Made by a program: the position numbers and the translations under genes
Shown: positions 27,891 through 39,215 of the stretch, in pieces
How positions within the stretch are numbered: the first letter of the stretch is position 1
Layout: the number at the start of each line of letters is the position of its first letter
From: Allolobophora icterica
Taxonomy: Eukaryota > Annelida > Clitellata > Crassiclitellata > Lumbricidae
DNA length: 64,000 nucleotides
Direction: 5' to 3'
NCBI GenBank assembly: GCA_963556255.1
Contig: OY744612.1
Location: 21,665,532 to 21,729,531 of the forward strand
The notes under the pieces: model-generated
Told to the model about the DNA's origin: nothing
What the model saw: the letters and a program-made list of their open reading frames with translations, nothing else
The model's database searches: none

Positions 27891-28461
27891 TGATATTTTT
27901 AACACCTCCTTGTTTCAACCTTCCCCGAGAGACAAACAGGACAGTGAGGTGATTGTCTAAAACCTCATGCTGTGTACCAGAACTTTAATACATTCTGGGC
28001 TTGAAAACTGTAACAGGCATAACTTGCGTTTGTTGTTTTAAAATTCTGTGGTCGATGTAGAGCATTGCTTACTTTTCGATTTTAAATATCATGTACCGGT
28101 ACTGGTGACATTTTAAGTATGGTGATTTTAACTAGACGGAATTCAATTAGAAAATGTAGAAAAGTTTACGTACCTTTGGAGCAATATGACGTATGATTTG
28201 GACAGTAGGAAAGAAGTACTGGTCAGAATTGCAAAGGCGACAGCAGCCTAAAAGCTATGGATAAGATCTGGAAAAGCAAAACCATAAAGCTAGAGACAAA
28301 ACAGCGTTTTGCAAACAAGCGTTTTCAGCAGCATGTTATATGGGCCTGGGTAATAACAAAAGACATTGAAGGAAGGATATTGGCGTTTGAGATAAAATAA
28401 TGTTATAGGAAGATCATGAGACCAGGATGGACACAAAAGCTAGTAATACAGAACTATATAG

Positions 28462-30150
28462 CAGAGCCGTTTTAAGGAGTTTGGGGCCCTAGGCACAATC
28501 CGCACAAACCCTAACTTACCTTAAACGTAACCCGATTTCCACCTCAATCTCTCAGTATCAGATATAGAGTATTGCATTAATGCATTGCATGTGCATAGGT
28601 GTCATTTTGTTAAATTTATTAATATATAGTACTATATATTACTAAAAGCATAGTTTTAACATACGTTATAGTTTCCATTGTTAATTTGTTATACAAATTG
28701 AAAGTGAGATTGTAATGAGTACATGCTTTAGGCCTACATGGATTGTGACTTTGTCACGACATTTTTCTTATAAACATCACAGCCATGTTTTGCTTTGAGC
28801 AGTCTCTTATAATATCATCGAAATTCAAAGACTTCAACAGATCTGATTCAGTGGCGGCGCAGACATTTTTTGTAACCAGGGCATAGCCAGGACAGTCATA
28901 CAACCAACCAGCGCAGAGGGCGATTATGCCCTGAACAAATTCTGGGTAGGGCACACAATTCTGGCAGGGCATTTGGTGTAGCGCTGCCACTGATCTGATT
29001 CTAAGCTCATGGCAGACAGGCGCAATTCAAGCTCGTTCTTGATTAAATCAAGTTTTGAGAAAGAACGTTTCAAGTAAGTAAGTAAGTAAGTAAGTAATCT
29101 TTTATTACTACAAGACGCAGTTTGTCACCATCATTGACAGAAACATTCTTTTAGCAATTTCAGCGTTTGGAAACGTTGATTCCAGATTGTCATTCTTTAT
29201 CATGGCATATAGCTTATTGACATAGAGATGGCACTGATGTTTTTGCAAATGACACTGACGTATAGTATTTTAGGTGTTCACATTTAGGAATCAATTAAGC
29301 AACGTCTCTGCAACTTATCTCCAGTTCCAGCACCACTCATGTAATTTCTACGCATTTTTGGTGGGTTGTCTTATAGTTCGCTAACTAGATCGTAGTTAGT
29401 GACAATTGGCCAAAATAAAATGGCAAATCGGTTAACCGTGAACGACGGTGATAACTGACAGTCACAATCTGAATCTGCGTAACAAAAAAGGGTAGAAACT
29501 AGAAACAATCAAAATACCTTTACGTTATACATGTACATTGGAGGAAGTGGAAATGAAGCGACAAGAGCCGATTTAGATTTCGTTAAGTCAAATAAGTTTG
29601 CTTAGAAGTTCACTACCGACGGCGACTCAGTAGCCTACCGAGTAGGCCTACCGACATCAATTCCATTAACTCATTTAACTGTGAGAAATTTGATTATGCT
29701 TTTTGGCCTTTTTTATAATTTAAAGTTTAAAGCAATATAGAAAATGACTAGATTATAGGACTGAGAGATTTAATATTAAAAATTAATATTAACTTACCAA
29801 TTAAGACATAATAAATTCCTTGAATAGCGTTGTAAAAAGCAGACGATGAAAACAAAATAATTATAGCAAGCTGTGCGCCATCATGCGTTAAAATTATTGA
29901 TTCATTTCAGTCTAACTTCTTTGGCGCTCTGATCTTATTACCAATAATTTTATTTACCTAAAAATACAGATCGTAGCAGACGTTTGTTTTAAAATGTGTT
30001 ATTGTTCTTACTCTGCTTTTGCAGAATTGTTACTTGTTCGAACAGAACTTATAATAGTGTTATTTTTTGTTTCTGGGCCGCCGCGGGGCCCCCCTGTTGC
30101 GCGGGGCCCTAGGCCCGGGCCTCGCGTGCCTAGGCCTTAAAACGGCACTG
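28462..30150 (-). mobile_element. hAT element (1689 bp), decayed
   Basis: A perfect 8-bp target duplication CTATATAG lies at 28454-28461 and 30151-30158. Termini CAGAGCCGTTTTAAGG and CCTTAAAACGGCACTG are typical of hAT. On the - strand near 29000-29070 the sequence reads RSFSKLDLIKNELELRLSAM, the hAT C-terminal transposase pattern. A smaller hAT-like MITE is nested in it and a TAAG run occurs at about 29073-29096. Confidence 0.82.
28849..28992. mobile_element. nested hAT-like MITE (144 bp)
   Basis: Perfect 8-bp target duplication ATCTGATT at 28841-28848 and 28993-29000. Ends CAGTGGCGGCGC and GCGCTGCCACTG. It interrupts the transposase relic of the larger hAT copy, so it inserted later. Confidence 0.85.
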
Positions 30151-30287
30151 CTATATAGACGAGTACACCTCAAAGAGAACATGATGCAGAAGATAATTCA
30201 GAGGAAGCTGGGATTGTTTGGCCATAATTATATGCAGAATGAGCAATGATAGAAAATTCAAGACATTAGTGTTCGGAAGGATGGATG

Positions 30288-30676
30288 CATAGGCGCCGAC
30301 TTTTGCTATTGTCTCTGGGTGCCAGTCAGGGGCGGAGATAGAAGGTTTATCAAAGTTTTAAAGGACCAACGGAACTTTTTTAGGGAATCATCTCCGAAAA
30401 AAACTGATGGCCCGTTTTTAGTTATCCGTGTGTAAACATAAGAAAATTTTAAATGTGGGGCCAAGGCCGGATCTACTGCATATTTTAAGATAATTCTCTC
30501 CTAAAATTTGACGACTTTTTTAGGAATTCATCCCCCGAAAAAATGTGACGACCCTTTTTTAGGAATACCCCAAAAAATTGAATTTAAGGTCCGAATTCTT
30601 CTGGGTGCCAGGCCCCCACTGAACTTTTTCTCTGGGTGCATTGGCACCCAAGACCCCCAAGAAGTCGGCGCCTATG
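30288..30676. mobile_element. MITE with CATAGGCGCCGAC ends
   Basis: Perfect 13-bp inverted ends CATAGGCGCCGAC / GTCGGCGCCTATG and an 8-bp duplication GATGGATG on both sides. Removing it restores the continuity of the host RT relic. Confidence 0.82.
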
Positions 30677-30854
30677 GATGGATGGTTCAAACAAGAGAGG
30701 ACGACCCCATAAGGAATGGCTAGACAATGTCATCGAATGGTGTGCAACATCACTTCAAGAGCTGAGCCACACCGCATTGGATAGACTACAGTGGAGGAAC
30801 AGAGAAAATGGCATCGGACACCTGCGGGCGTTGACCCCACGGTTACTGATGATT

Positions 30855-30947
30855 GATGATGATGATGATGATGATGATGATGACGACGACGACGACGACG
30901 ACGATGACGACGACGACGACGATGATGATGATGATGATGACGATGAT
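30855..30947. repeat. (GAT/GAC)n microsatellite
   Basis: About 31 trinucleotides, GAT at both ends and GAC in the middle. The apparent poly-Asp and poly-Ser frames are artefacts of the repeat. Confidence 0.93.
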
Positions 30948-31002
30948 TCTAAATAAGATAGAACTGGTAGCTTATTGATGACGTTAGTCATAATGCTGGT
31001 TT

Positions 31003-31125
31003 CTTCGTTCATTGGCTTTGCGAACATCCGTAAAGGGGAGGGGAGGTCAAATGCGGACAAGGGGATGGAGGGGTCCAAAGTAGGTCATATTTTGCAGACG
31101 CCCTTTATGCATGACCCTTTATAGT
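31003..31125. repeat. MITE-like repeat, GGACGTCC family, copy 3
   Basis: Shares TTCGTTCATTGGCTTTG with copy 1 and the AAATGCGGACAAGGGG core; ends GCAGACGCCCTTTATGCATG. Confidence 0.5.
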
Positions 31126-31726
31126 CCACCGAAAAGTAAGATATTATTAACACTTTAAACAGCCCTTGTACATATCCAAATGTAGCATCAAAACCTGTAG
31201 ATACTAATCACACATCTATAAGATTAAGCTTTACTTAAACCCATGGGCGCCCGCATTAATGTTTGCAGAGGGCACAACCATGTAATACAAAATATTTGGG
31301 GAATAAAACAGAAAGCCTGTTGGCTTGCCCGTATATCTTCAAAGTAAATGTACCGAGTCAGAGGTATGGTGAATAGTCTATCGCCAATATTAAGATCATC
31401 TGTCCTCCAAAAAGCACGTCACTACAGGACTACTAAGTGCTACGGTTCAACGCGCATCCTCTAACCGGCTCAGTGCGTAGTCACTCGGATCCATCGTGCA
31501 GATGTTAATAGAACTCTGCTCCCGATAGAAGGTCGCAGGAGTAAAAATTCCAAATTGTGGGTCCAACCACGGAGAAAGCACTCTGCATACTACAGCGGTG
31601 CGTGCGAAAGGCACAGAGAGGTCACAACGGGTGGCAGAGCGAAGAGAGCGGTGACCAGGTGGAACAGAGGCACGAGAACAGAGCTCATGTATACATAGGA
31701 GGAATCACGTACATATGTCTGTATGT

Positions 31727-32820
31727 ATATGTTACAGGGAATGTGTATTTTCAGGGAATATGTATATTCCCTGAAAATTTCAGGGTATATGTATATTCCC
31801 TGATTCACTCAGAGAATGTGTACATTCCCTGAAAAAACCAGGGTATATACATATTCCCTGAAACCTTCAAGTGATTTCTATGCACATTCCCTGAAAGCTT
31901 TCAAAGAGACAGCGACATATCCGTAAGAGAGTCACAGTCACTCCCGCCGTTTGCCCGTGCTTTTCTGAATTTCTTCACTTTGAAATTCAACACAGGCTCC
32001 CGGTAGTCGTGGGGTACGCCTTTCCCTCGCCGCTCGGAGAACCTACTCCCATCGCCGTGTATCGTCATCGGGCGATACGTGAAGCATCCTCCTCCCGAGC
32101 CTTAGCCTTGAGCTTCGGAGCCCCTTACGGCGAGTTCCCGGCTTCCCGCCTGGTGCCTCTACCCAGTATCCGCTGCCGGTTCCCATATAGATTGCTGTAG
32201 TGCCCTCCCCGTTCGCCCCTGGGGACACGAGGTTCACGGTTTTACACCACGGACGCAACCGTGGCGACACACTCCGGCCCAGTACCTTGGCTTACAGGCG
32301 GCCGATCTCAACGGTATCCCGTTCCAGACGGTACGTCCCACCCTCCCCAGGAGTGGTACCCGCGTCTGTACCGCTGGCAGGGTGTCCGTCGCCCCTCCGC
32401 CCCGGATTACAACTGGGTCCCGACAGACGGTCGTGACCGAGAGGTCACTGCTACTGAGCAGAGTGGTTGGCACCTGACACTTTCTTCTCAAATATTTGCA
32501 CATTTAAGGGCTGGCTCTCCTTCCACTTCTACGGTCCTATGGGAAGGATCAGTGTCTACAGGCGTAGTCCCAAAACAGCCAGGTCTACGTGCAAGCCTGC
32601 AGAAGCAGCTGTCAGCTCTTCAGGATATGTCGCTGTGTCTTTGAAAGCTTTCAGGGAATGTGTATAGAAATCACTTGAAGATTTCAGGGAATATGTATAT
32701 ACCCTGGTTTTTTCAGGGAATGTATACATTCCCTGAGTGAATCAGGGAATATACATATACCCTGAAATTTTCAGGGAATATACATATTCCCTGAAAATAC
32801 ACATTCCCTGTAACATATAT
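31727..32820. mobile_element. foldback element with about 196-bp inverted repeats
   Basis: The arms 31727-31922 and 32623-32820 are near-perfect reverse complements. Each arm is itself a series of short hairpins built from CAGGGAATAT / ATATTCCCTG motifs separated by brief spacers. The 700-bp core is GC-rich, with no recognised protein. This is the layout of a foldback or non-autonomous DNA transposon. A target duplication is not clear because the flanks are TATATG-rich. Confidence 0.75.
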
Positions 32821-33059
32821 ATGTATAGGCTTATGTGCAAATATTCTTGGCCAGTTGCTGCTTAACCACATTGTGTCACAACAAAGATGATTGGCTTCTT
32901 TATTCAGGCCTGGGACTGGCGCTGCACTTAAATACGCATGCCTTGGAGCTCTCAGTCGCTCCTGGCAACCATAGTCGGACAAGATATCGAATACACTCGT
33001 AATTAACATTCCCGCCATATGGTCAGAAGTGCGAAACCGGCCGTCACTGCAATTCATAA

Positions 33060-33344
33060 TTAATCACTGTCATGGTGCTTAACTGATGACCCGGTGTCTT
33101 TACGTCAATGTACAAGAGTTCCTTTGTATACAAGTCACCAGGAAAGCAAACGACATCTCATAACGATTTATTTTAATCCGTTTCACCGTATCTTTCTCCT
33201 CTTCAACACACCGAAACGTCTGACTATTGCTGAAGGCTAAGAACACCGCCTCAGACATCACAACTCTATACAGGTCGATTCTATCAACAGTCCATTTGTT
33301 TCTTAGACTCACAAGATTCAACTACTTCTGATTCAACTACTTCT
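33060..33344. other. 5' flank block shared by copies 2 and 3
   Basis: The sequence from TGTCATGGTGCTTAACTGAT to CAACAGTCCATTTGTT recurs at about 38725-38990. It contains the + strand frame AKNTASDITTLYRS in both. It belongs to the duplicated 5' flank of the gene family; whether it is transcribed is unknown. Confidence 0.45.
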
Positions 33345-33420
33345 GCGCTTCTGAATGGCCCTCCCGCTAGAAGCGCTTTATAAATATCCAAATACAATAC
33401 AATACAATACAATACAATAC
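33345..33420 (+). mobile_element. CR1-like 3' end, short copy
   Basis: GAATGGCCCTCCCGCTAGAA, then GCGCTTTATAAATATCC and six ATACA units. The same end as the CR1-like element in gene 1 intron 6 (21130-21177). Copy 3 lacks it at the equivalent place (about 38990). Confidence 0.75.
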
Positions 33421-33469
33421 TCTCCTTTCGGTCTGATCTTCGACCACACCTATCCAGTATCATCCGACA

Positions 33470-33697
33470 ATGTTATCGAGTTATCGCGATATGACCAGAA
33501 GCGGACTAATCGCACTACCTACGAAGCATTCTTCCTACTTCGACAGTCAGCTTCCAACAGAACTCTTAATGCAGCGTTACGTCAAAGCGCAAAAAATCTT
33601 CAACACCCGAGCACACTGTTCATACGTCTATCTGTATGGTTTGCCTAGGTCCGTGGCATTCGCAATCGCGAATTCTGAATTTCTAAAGGACTATTAA
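33470..33697 (+). pseudogene. conserved coding-like block, copy 2
   Basis: The frame includes QLPTELLMQRYVKAQKIFNT and YLYGLPRSVAFAIANSEFLK, ending in DY and a stop. Copy 3 keeps the same frame with conservative changes (SYFHNQLPTELLMQRYAKA, GMPRSVAFVIANSENLKGYL), while the other frames acquire stops. Probably a former or present exon upstream of the coiled-coil exon; domain unknown. Confidence 0.4.
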
Positions 33698-33904
33698 AAA
33701 ATGAATTTAAAAAATGTAACTGGCAGAGCTCGTGAGTTATTAATACCTGTGGAAAACAGCGTATTGCTGGACAATATTCAAACTAATTCATGTTTGCATC
33801 TTTTAATCTGATTTGGTAGAGTAGGCTACTATGCAGACGAAGTAAAAGGATAGCAACACCAAACAAGAGACGTTTTAGAGCCTCACATAGATGTTGGGAA
33901 AAGG

Positions 33905-34307
33905 ATGGAGGAAAAGGAGAAAGACGAACGGAGGGAAACAACCGAAGCACACCTGCAGTCAGAAACATATAAGGAAAGCAACGAGGCGGAGAATCTGACT
34001 ACAAGCGAAGAATTAGTTCGAATCTCAAAATACCTAGCGAAGGCAAACTGGAACATGCGTCAACTTGAAAGAAAACTTGCTACGGCTTTGAGCGAGATCG
34101 AAGAACTGAATCACAGACTTCGGGCTGCAAATGATTCTAAGATAAAAATTGAAAATGATATCAGGCGAGAACAGGATGAGAAAGAACGTCTCACAGCAGC
34201 ACTCGCAAAAGCACGAGGTTCCTGTGCAGAGACAGCACTTTCTAGGAATCTCCAGTTGGTTGATACGTTAGGAGTGACAAAGACAAAAGAAATCGCAGTT
34301 TCTGATG
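33905..34307 (+). CDS. partial copy exon 1: coiled-coil exon
   Basis: ATG in a good context (AAAGGATGGA) starts an acidic/basic leader (EEKEKDERRETTEAHLQ) and a coiled coil (ATALSEIEELNHRLRAAN). Donor SDG with G|GTAAGA, phase 1, identical to gene 1. No frame break. The upstream in-frame stop at about 33850 supports this ATG. Confidence 0.75.
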
Positions 34308-35183
34308 GTAAGATGTTTACTTTGTTAGTTACACTATCAGATATCTAATCTAAGCTCATCTAGAAATTTCTTTAGCGACCTTATTATCATGCACAATGGT
34401 CATTTGTAAAAAGCGCATTCTGAATCATCATGCATAGAATAGAATCAACTGACGATCCTTAGATCCTGAAGACCGTTAGGTCCTGAAGATCTGAGAGAGT
34501 CTTCAAATGCATTGCAGACTCATTTTATTAGTTTTATAGTATTATAGTCTACTGTTATAGTATTTGTTGCTATGTTAATGAAGTTTCAAACGTTAAATAA
34601 AACACAAGTTGTTAACACACATTAGTTTCCATCACGATTCATTAATAATAATAATTGGCTAAAGCCGTTTACGATATCAATTCAGAATTGCTACCAGACC
34701 ATTGATGAGCCTCACGGAGTATAGTTGTCTAACATATTGAAAAATATGCACCTGAAGATTTAGTTTAATGCTTGTGTGCACTGTGCAGTGCATCTAACGA
34801 AAGAGTAGGCCTGTAGGTGTGTAAAAGAAAATCGGTCCTGAAGGATGACCATTAGATGACCATGGTCGAACCCTCATTTTGAAAAGGCTTACCTGCAACT
34901 TTGAACATAGGCGTTTGTCCTTTCCCTGTCTCTATTTCGCCAGAGGCTGGTGAGCATTCTATTTGATCGTAGCTTTTTTTGTAAGCACCTCTGGCTTTGT
35001 TTTAAATGTGCTACATAAATTTCACTTATGGTTATGATTTTTAATATTACTAGAAGCATGACATTGTGTCGCATCCATCATCCCGTCGCATCCATAATAA
35101 ATATTCCATACATTTGGCAATCGGAACAGTTTAGTTTTAAATTATAGTTATATTAAAAGGAGTAATGTTTAATTTTAATTTAG

Positions 35184-36060
35184 ATCGGTTTAAGGCCACT
35201 TATGTCGGAGGATTACGGACTACAGATGCAGAAATCAAGGGAGTGTCCCTTCTTGAAAACTTCATCTACGTTCTGTTTAGATCATTTGTCGAACGCAGCC
35301 ATATCCGTGTATTCCATGACAAGAAGCAGGAGTTTGAACTCATAAATGTCATAAAATTACCAGCTTGTCGGGAACTTGATGACTTAGCCGCCAACTCCGA
35401 AGCTCAATGTCTCTATGTATGTCTCTATGTAACGGATAGTTATATGAACGTTTTCCCCACCGTCTGGAAGGTAACACCAGAAAACAACCAGGTTACCGAA
35501 TGGACTGCAGCGTATAAGTCTACAGCCTCCCTCACTCTCTCCGTTTCCCTCTCCGGGCATATCTTGATAACCTATCATAACCACGGTGACCGTAAATATT
35601 ATCTCAACGTTTGCCTTTCAACTGCCAGAATATTGCGCACATATGAACTGCCGCATGTAAAATTCGGAGTTCCGTTGGCGGTAGTCGAGACTTCGAAGAG
35701 AAACTTCGTAATAAGCTATCGCAGTGAAATAAAACTTACTTGGTGTATATACAAAATGAATTCAGACGCTCAGATCATTGGTCGTTTTACTCCTGGAGAC
35801 GACCCCTCGCAGCGTCTGTACAATCCGCGATACCTTATCGTCGATTCGTGGGATCGGTTGATAGTTGCCGACTCTGGAAGTAACCGAGTGATCCTCTTGG
35901 ATCAAAATCTCAACTGGAAAGAAGTATTACTGGAAAGAAACTCTTTCGTGATGAAAGAATCTCCAAGACCATTCCTATACGACAATAGTACAAGCCAGAT
36001 TTTCATCGCACCCAGCTGTGACGAAGTTCAACAGATTGACGTGTTTACTCTGAAACTTAG
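35184..36060 (+). CDS. partial copy exon 2: NHL-like propeller a
   Basis: Acceptor TTTTAATTTAG, phase 1; about 292 residues, longer than its paralogues through a small duplication (CLYVCLYVTD). The C-terminal third is almost identical to the other copies, ending QQIDVFTLKL. The putative donor is CTTAG|GTATTT, phase 2, weaker than in genes 1 and 2; without splicing the frame runs 10 more residues to a stop at 36095. An AATAAA occurs at about 36449. No linker, F-box, CARD or second propeller exon follows before gene 2. It may be a two-exon short gene, a relic, or an alternative 5' cassette of gene 2. Confidence 0.72.
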
Positions 36061-36879
36061 GTATTTTGTTGATTCGCAATATTTTACAAATCTATGATCA
36101 GGAATCTTCGTATCATTCAAAATTTTAATCTTCTTTAGTATAGCATCGTTATAATGATGTACCGTACTATGCACATACATCGGACAAGGACATGCTCTTG
36201 GAATTCAAGGAGTGATCATAGCATAAAGCATTGAGATGACGTAGGCCTACCTGATACCAACTGACTTCTGCATAAGCTCTGTACTTCAAAGGTCTCAAAC
36301 ATGAGGCGTGCAATAATTTTTGCGTCCCTGCAGGACGATCTTCTTAATTCCTCAACTATCTGAGAATGAAAATTTGTACTTGATTACTGTGCATCTTTCT
36401 AATAATGAAGATCACTGCTTCTACTTACTTACTCTTTCTTTTTGTACTAATAAAGCTTTCTGATGATGCTGCCGTCATGAGTAGAAGCATATGACAGAAT
36501 TATTAGTCCTTGATCATCAATTATATTTGGTAGATGTGAATTATTGATCACTTTCATTCACAATAACAAATTAAGACCCATGAGATATAACTACACAGTG
36601 TAATGAAGCCTTGTGGAAGAAAAATACAGTTTTCCACGAAAATTGGGAGAATTTATATTTCTTCCCGCAGGTATAAGATATATTCAGTGCCTTATTTGTC
36701 TGCAAAACGAGTGCTGGGTCCAAGAAGCACTATTACAGAAAGTTTAATTCCACCGAGTCTCCTCTAACACGCATTCTGGCTGGCATTTTTAGTTCTTTGG
36801 GAATTAGGCCTACAGTTCATCAATCAACAGGTGATACCCAGCCACACGTTCAGGGACCAGCCGTAGAGGCCATCTCCTA

Positions 36880-37460
36880 GGTGATTAAAATGCTTCCCTC
36901 TATCATTCCAGGAGCAACCCGGATTACTTCAATGCGAGTCCTAGGAATAATAATCAGTTGTGACCTTGGAATGAATGTTCACCTTGATAAAGTTCTGTCT
37001 ACCTCCTCATCATCACTGTGGTCTACTTTCCCCATCCATTCAAAGCGCCTCTGAATTGGCAAAACAGGCAGATGAATGCCTCTTTAAGGCAGCCATTACA
37101 AACCTAAACCATGTTCTGCTCCCCTATTTTCCACCTGATCGTAATATCCCTTATTATCTCCGGCAACGGGCTCATAATTTAACATTACCTGATAAAAATG
37201 ACAAAAACTTTATATCCCGTATGCTGTATAGAAACACTTATTAACAATTAACTATTTTAGCAATATACTGTTTTCTTTTATATGTAGACCCTATTACCTT
37301 AGTTTAAACCCCGTCTGTTTAAACTCTCTATTTGACTGTTATCTGATTTATTTTCATTTGCAATTAATGTATCTCTATTTTTAAAAACTGTGTAATCCTG
37401 TCGCGTTTGTGTCGACCGGAATTTTTGCAATAAACGAATATTGATTGATTGATTGATTAA
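36880..37460 (+). mobile_element. non-LTR 3' end (RT C-terminus)
   Basis: The frame SASELAKQADECLFKAAI then YFPPDRNIPYYLRQRAH and FISRMLYRNTY resembles the C-terminal tail of CR1/Jockey-type RTs. The copy ends AATAAACGAATATTGATTGA with a GATT tail. Severely 5'-truncated. Confidence 0.65.
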
Positions 37461-37482
37461 TAATAATAATAATATAATATAT

Positions 37483-37681
37483 ATTCTTTAATTAAGCGCC
37501 TGCAAACGCACCGCGCTGTACATGTACATGTTATGCGATAAACCTTGACTACTAACAGAACAGACAGCCTGCAATACACGGCGCAAATTGCAGCCTACAA
37601 AGCATGTCCGCCTATATGGGACTCGATCTCTGTACCTCTCGCACTCTACGCCAGATGTTATCCAATGCGCTATCGGGCCCC
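37483..37681 (-). mobile_element. tRNA-derived SINE, copy 2
   Basis: Reverse complement of the SINE at 16302-16515 with few differences, from GGGCCCGATAGCGCATTGG to the GCGCTTAATTAAAGAAT tail followed by TA and TAA repeats. Confidence 0.8.
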
Positions 37682-37689
37682 CAATTGAA

Positions 37690-38690
37690 CTGACAATGTG
37701 TGTTTTGGGCCGGTGGCTTCGTCGCTTCCTTATATTTCTGGCCCGTTTAAATCAGTTAAAGTCGTTGGTTTAAGCGTTTTCGCAATGTTAATAAATAATT
37801 TTAAGCCCGGTTGAAGCCGTTATTTTAAAAGAGCAGCCGTTTACGGTATATTAAATTTACATTCACTTAAATGCGAACCGATATTTCGATAGAAATGATA
37901 CCATTTGTAATTATCATTTCTAAACAGTGACGTCATTTTTCATTAATATTAATTAGTTTGAAACAGCCAATGAAAGGTGCGTTAATGTTAATTAGTTTGA
38001 AACAGCCAATGAGAGGAGCGTTTCATGCAAATGTGACTTCGCCTCATTTCAGCTTGTTTATATTATTAATGGCCAAAAAACCCAAGCTTTCCAATTTCTA
38101 TCGATGGGAGTACTAGAATGCACCAGACACTGAACAGTGGACAGTATTTATCACAGGGTGTTGCATGATATTATGCCAGGGACTAGAAGAGTGCACTCAC
38201 GACGTTGGTTGACAGTGGATACGTACGGAGCCACATCAATTGGCTCTGAATATAATTTGTGTGGGGTTTGATTATTGAACACTAAACTGAATAGCCTCAA
38301 CATACAAGGAATTAATTTCACTCTGATACACCATCATTACGTTAGGGCCTACTTTATAAAATGCCAATCCAACTGTGGCTCTGCAGTCATTGAAGTCGTG
38401 CGCCCATGCAACGAGGTCGCATTATTTAACGGATCGTATGAACGTGGCTGTGTCCTTACCCTGACCAAGTTATGTACTTTATTCAGACTTCCCATTGCTG
38501 ACCACTGCACTTGTCACTTGAATAGGTGCCACTCCCTTTAAGGTCTCCACGTAGATACTGTGCGAGCAACTCCGCCACTGCTCACACTCTGGTAGCGCAT
38601 GGCTGATCTTTTTTATAACACAGCGTCTTTAAACAGTAACTAACTAACTGTGCGAGCCCGAGATTCAAACCGTGTGGTCAGCAGTGCCAA
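37690..38690. other. intergenic repeats between partial copy and gene 2
   Basis: A 38-bp unit (GTTAATTAGTTTGAAACAGC) is tandemly repeated at about 37943-38015. A block at 38540-38670 containing CACAGCGTCTTTAAACAGTA and CCCGAGATTCAAAC recurs at 47930-48085, so it is a dispersed repeat. No gene seen. Confidence 0.5.
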
Positions 38691-38889
38691 ACCGGCCGTC
38701 ACTACATTTCATGATTAATTAATGTCATTGTGCTTAACTGATAACCCATGCAGTGTCTTTACGTCAATGTACAAAGGCGCTCCATTGTATAAGTCACCAG
38801 GAAATGATATGTCATAACGAATTATTTTTATTATTTAAAATTAATAATAATTCCTATCCGTTTCACCGTATCTTTCTCTTCTTCAACAC

Positions 38890-39215
38890 ACCGAAACGTC
38901 TGACTATTGCTGAAGGCTAAGAACACCGCCTCAGACATCACAACTCTATACAGGTCGATTCTTTCAACAGTCCACTTGTTCCTTCCAACAAGATCACTCA
39001 GATCAGATTACTCTCGTTTCGGCTCGATCTTCAACGAAACGGATCTGATGTCGTCCGATAATGCTATCGAACAATCGCGATACGACCAGAAGCGGACTAA
39101 CTGCACTATGTAGTACCTACGAAACATTCCTCCTACTTCCACAATCAGCTTCCAACTGAACTCTTAATGCAGCGTTACGCCAAGGCGCGGTTGATCTTCA
39201 ACACTCGAACATTAG
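38890..39215 (+). pseudogene. conserved coding-like block, copy 3 (first part)
   Basis: Matches 33220-33610 and is then cut at about 39215. It continues at 41335 with YVYLYGMPRSVAFVIANSEN. A short ATGTAGT-type insertion near 39110 also breaks the frame here. Confidence 0.4.

Larger units (their letters stand above)
28130..30850 (+). mobile_element. degenerate non-LTR element hosting nested insertions
   Basis: Three pieces on the + strand read as one RT C-terminal region. 28150-28450 encodes FTYLWSNMTYDLDSRKEVL-like sequence and KIWKSKTIKL. 30160-30280 encodes MMQKIIQRKLGLFGHNYMQN. 30685-30850 encodes RGRPHKEWLDNVIEW. They are separated by a hAT element (28462-30150) and a MITE (30288-30676), both with perfect target duplications. 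The host element is old and broken. Confidence 0.7.

Noticed and set aside
30636..31078. Poly-Asp and poly-Ser proteins
   Set aside because: Artefacts of the GAT/GAC repeat; only the short GRPHKEWLDNVIEW part is a real RT relic.
32009..32644. Frames inside the foldback element core
   Set aside because: Several overlapping frames on both strands in GC-rich DNA, none with a recognised motif; probably chance.
38275..38541. Frame with His/Cys-rich C-terminus
   Set aside because: Lies in a dispersed repeat region; no paralogue or motif supports it.
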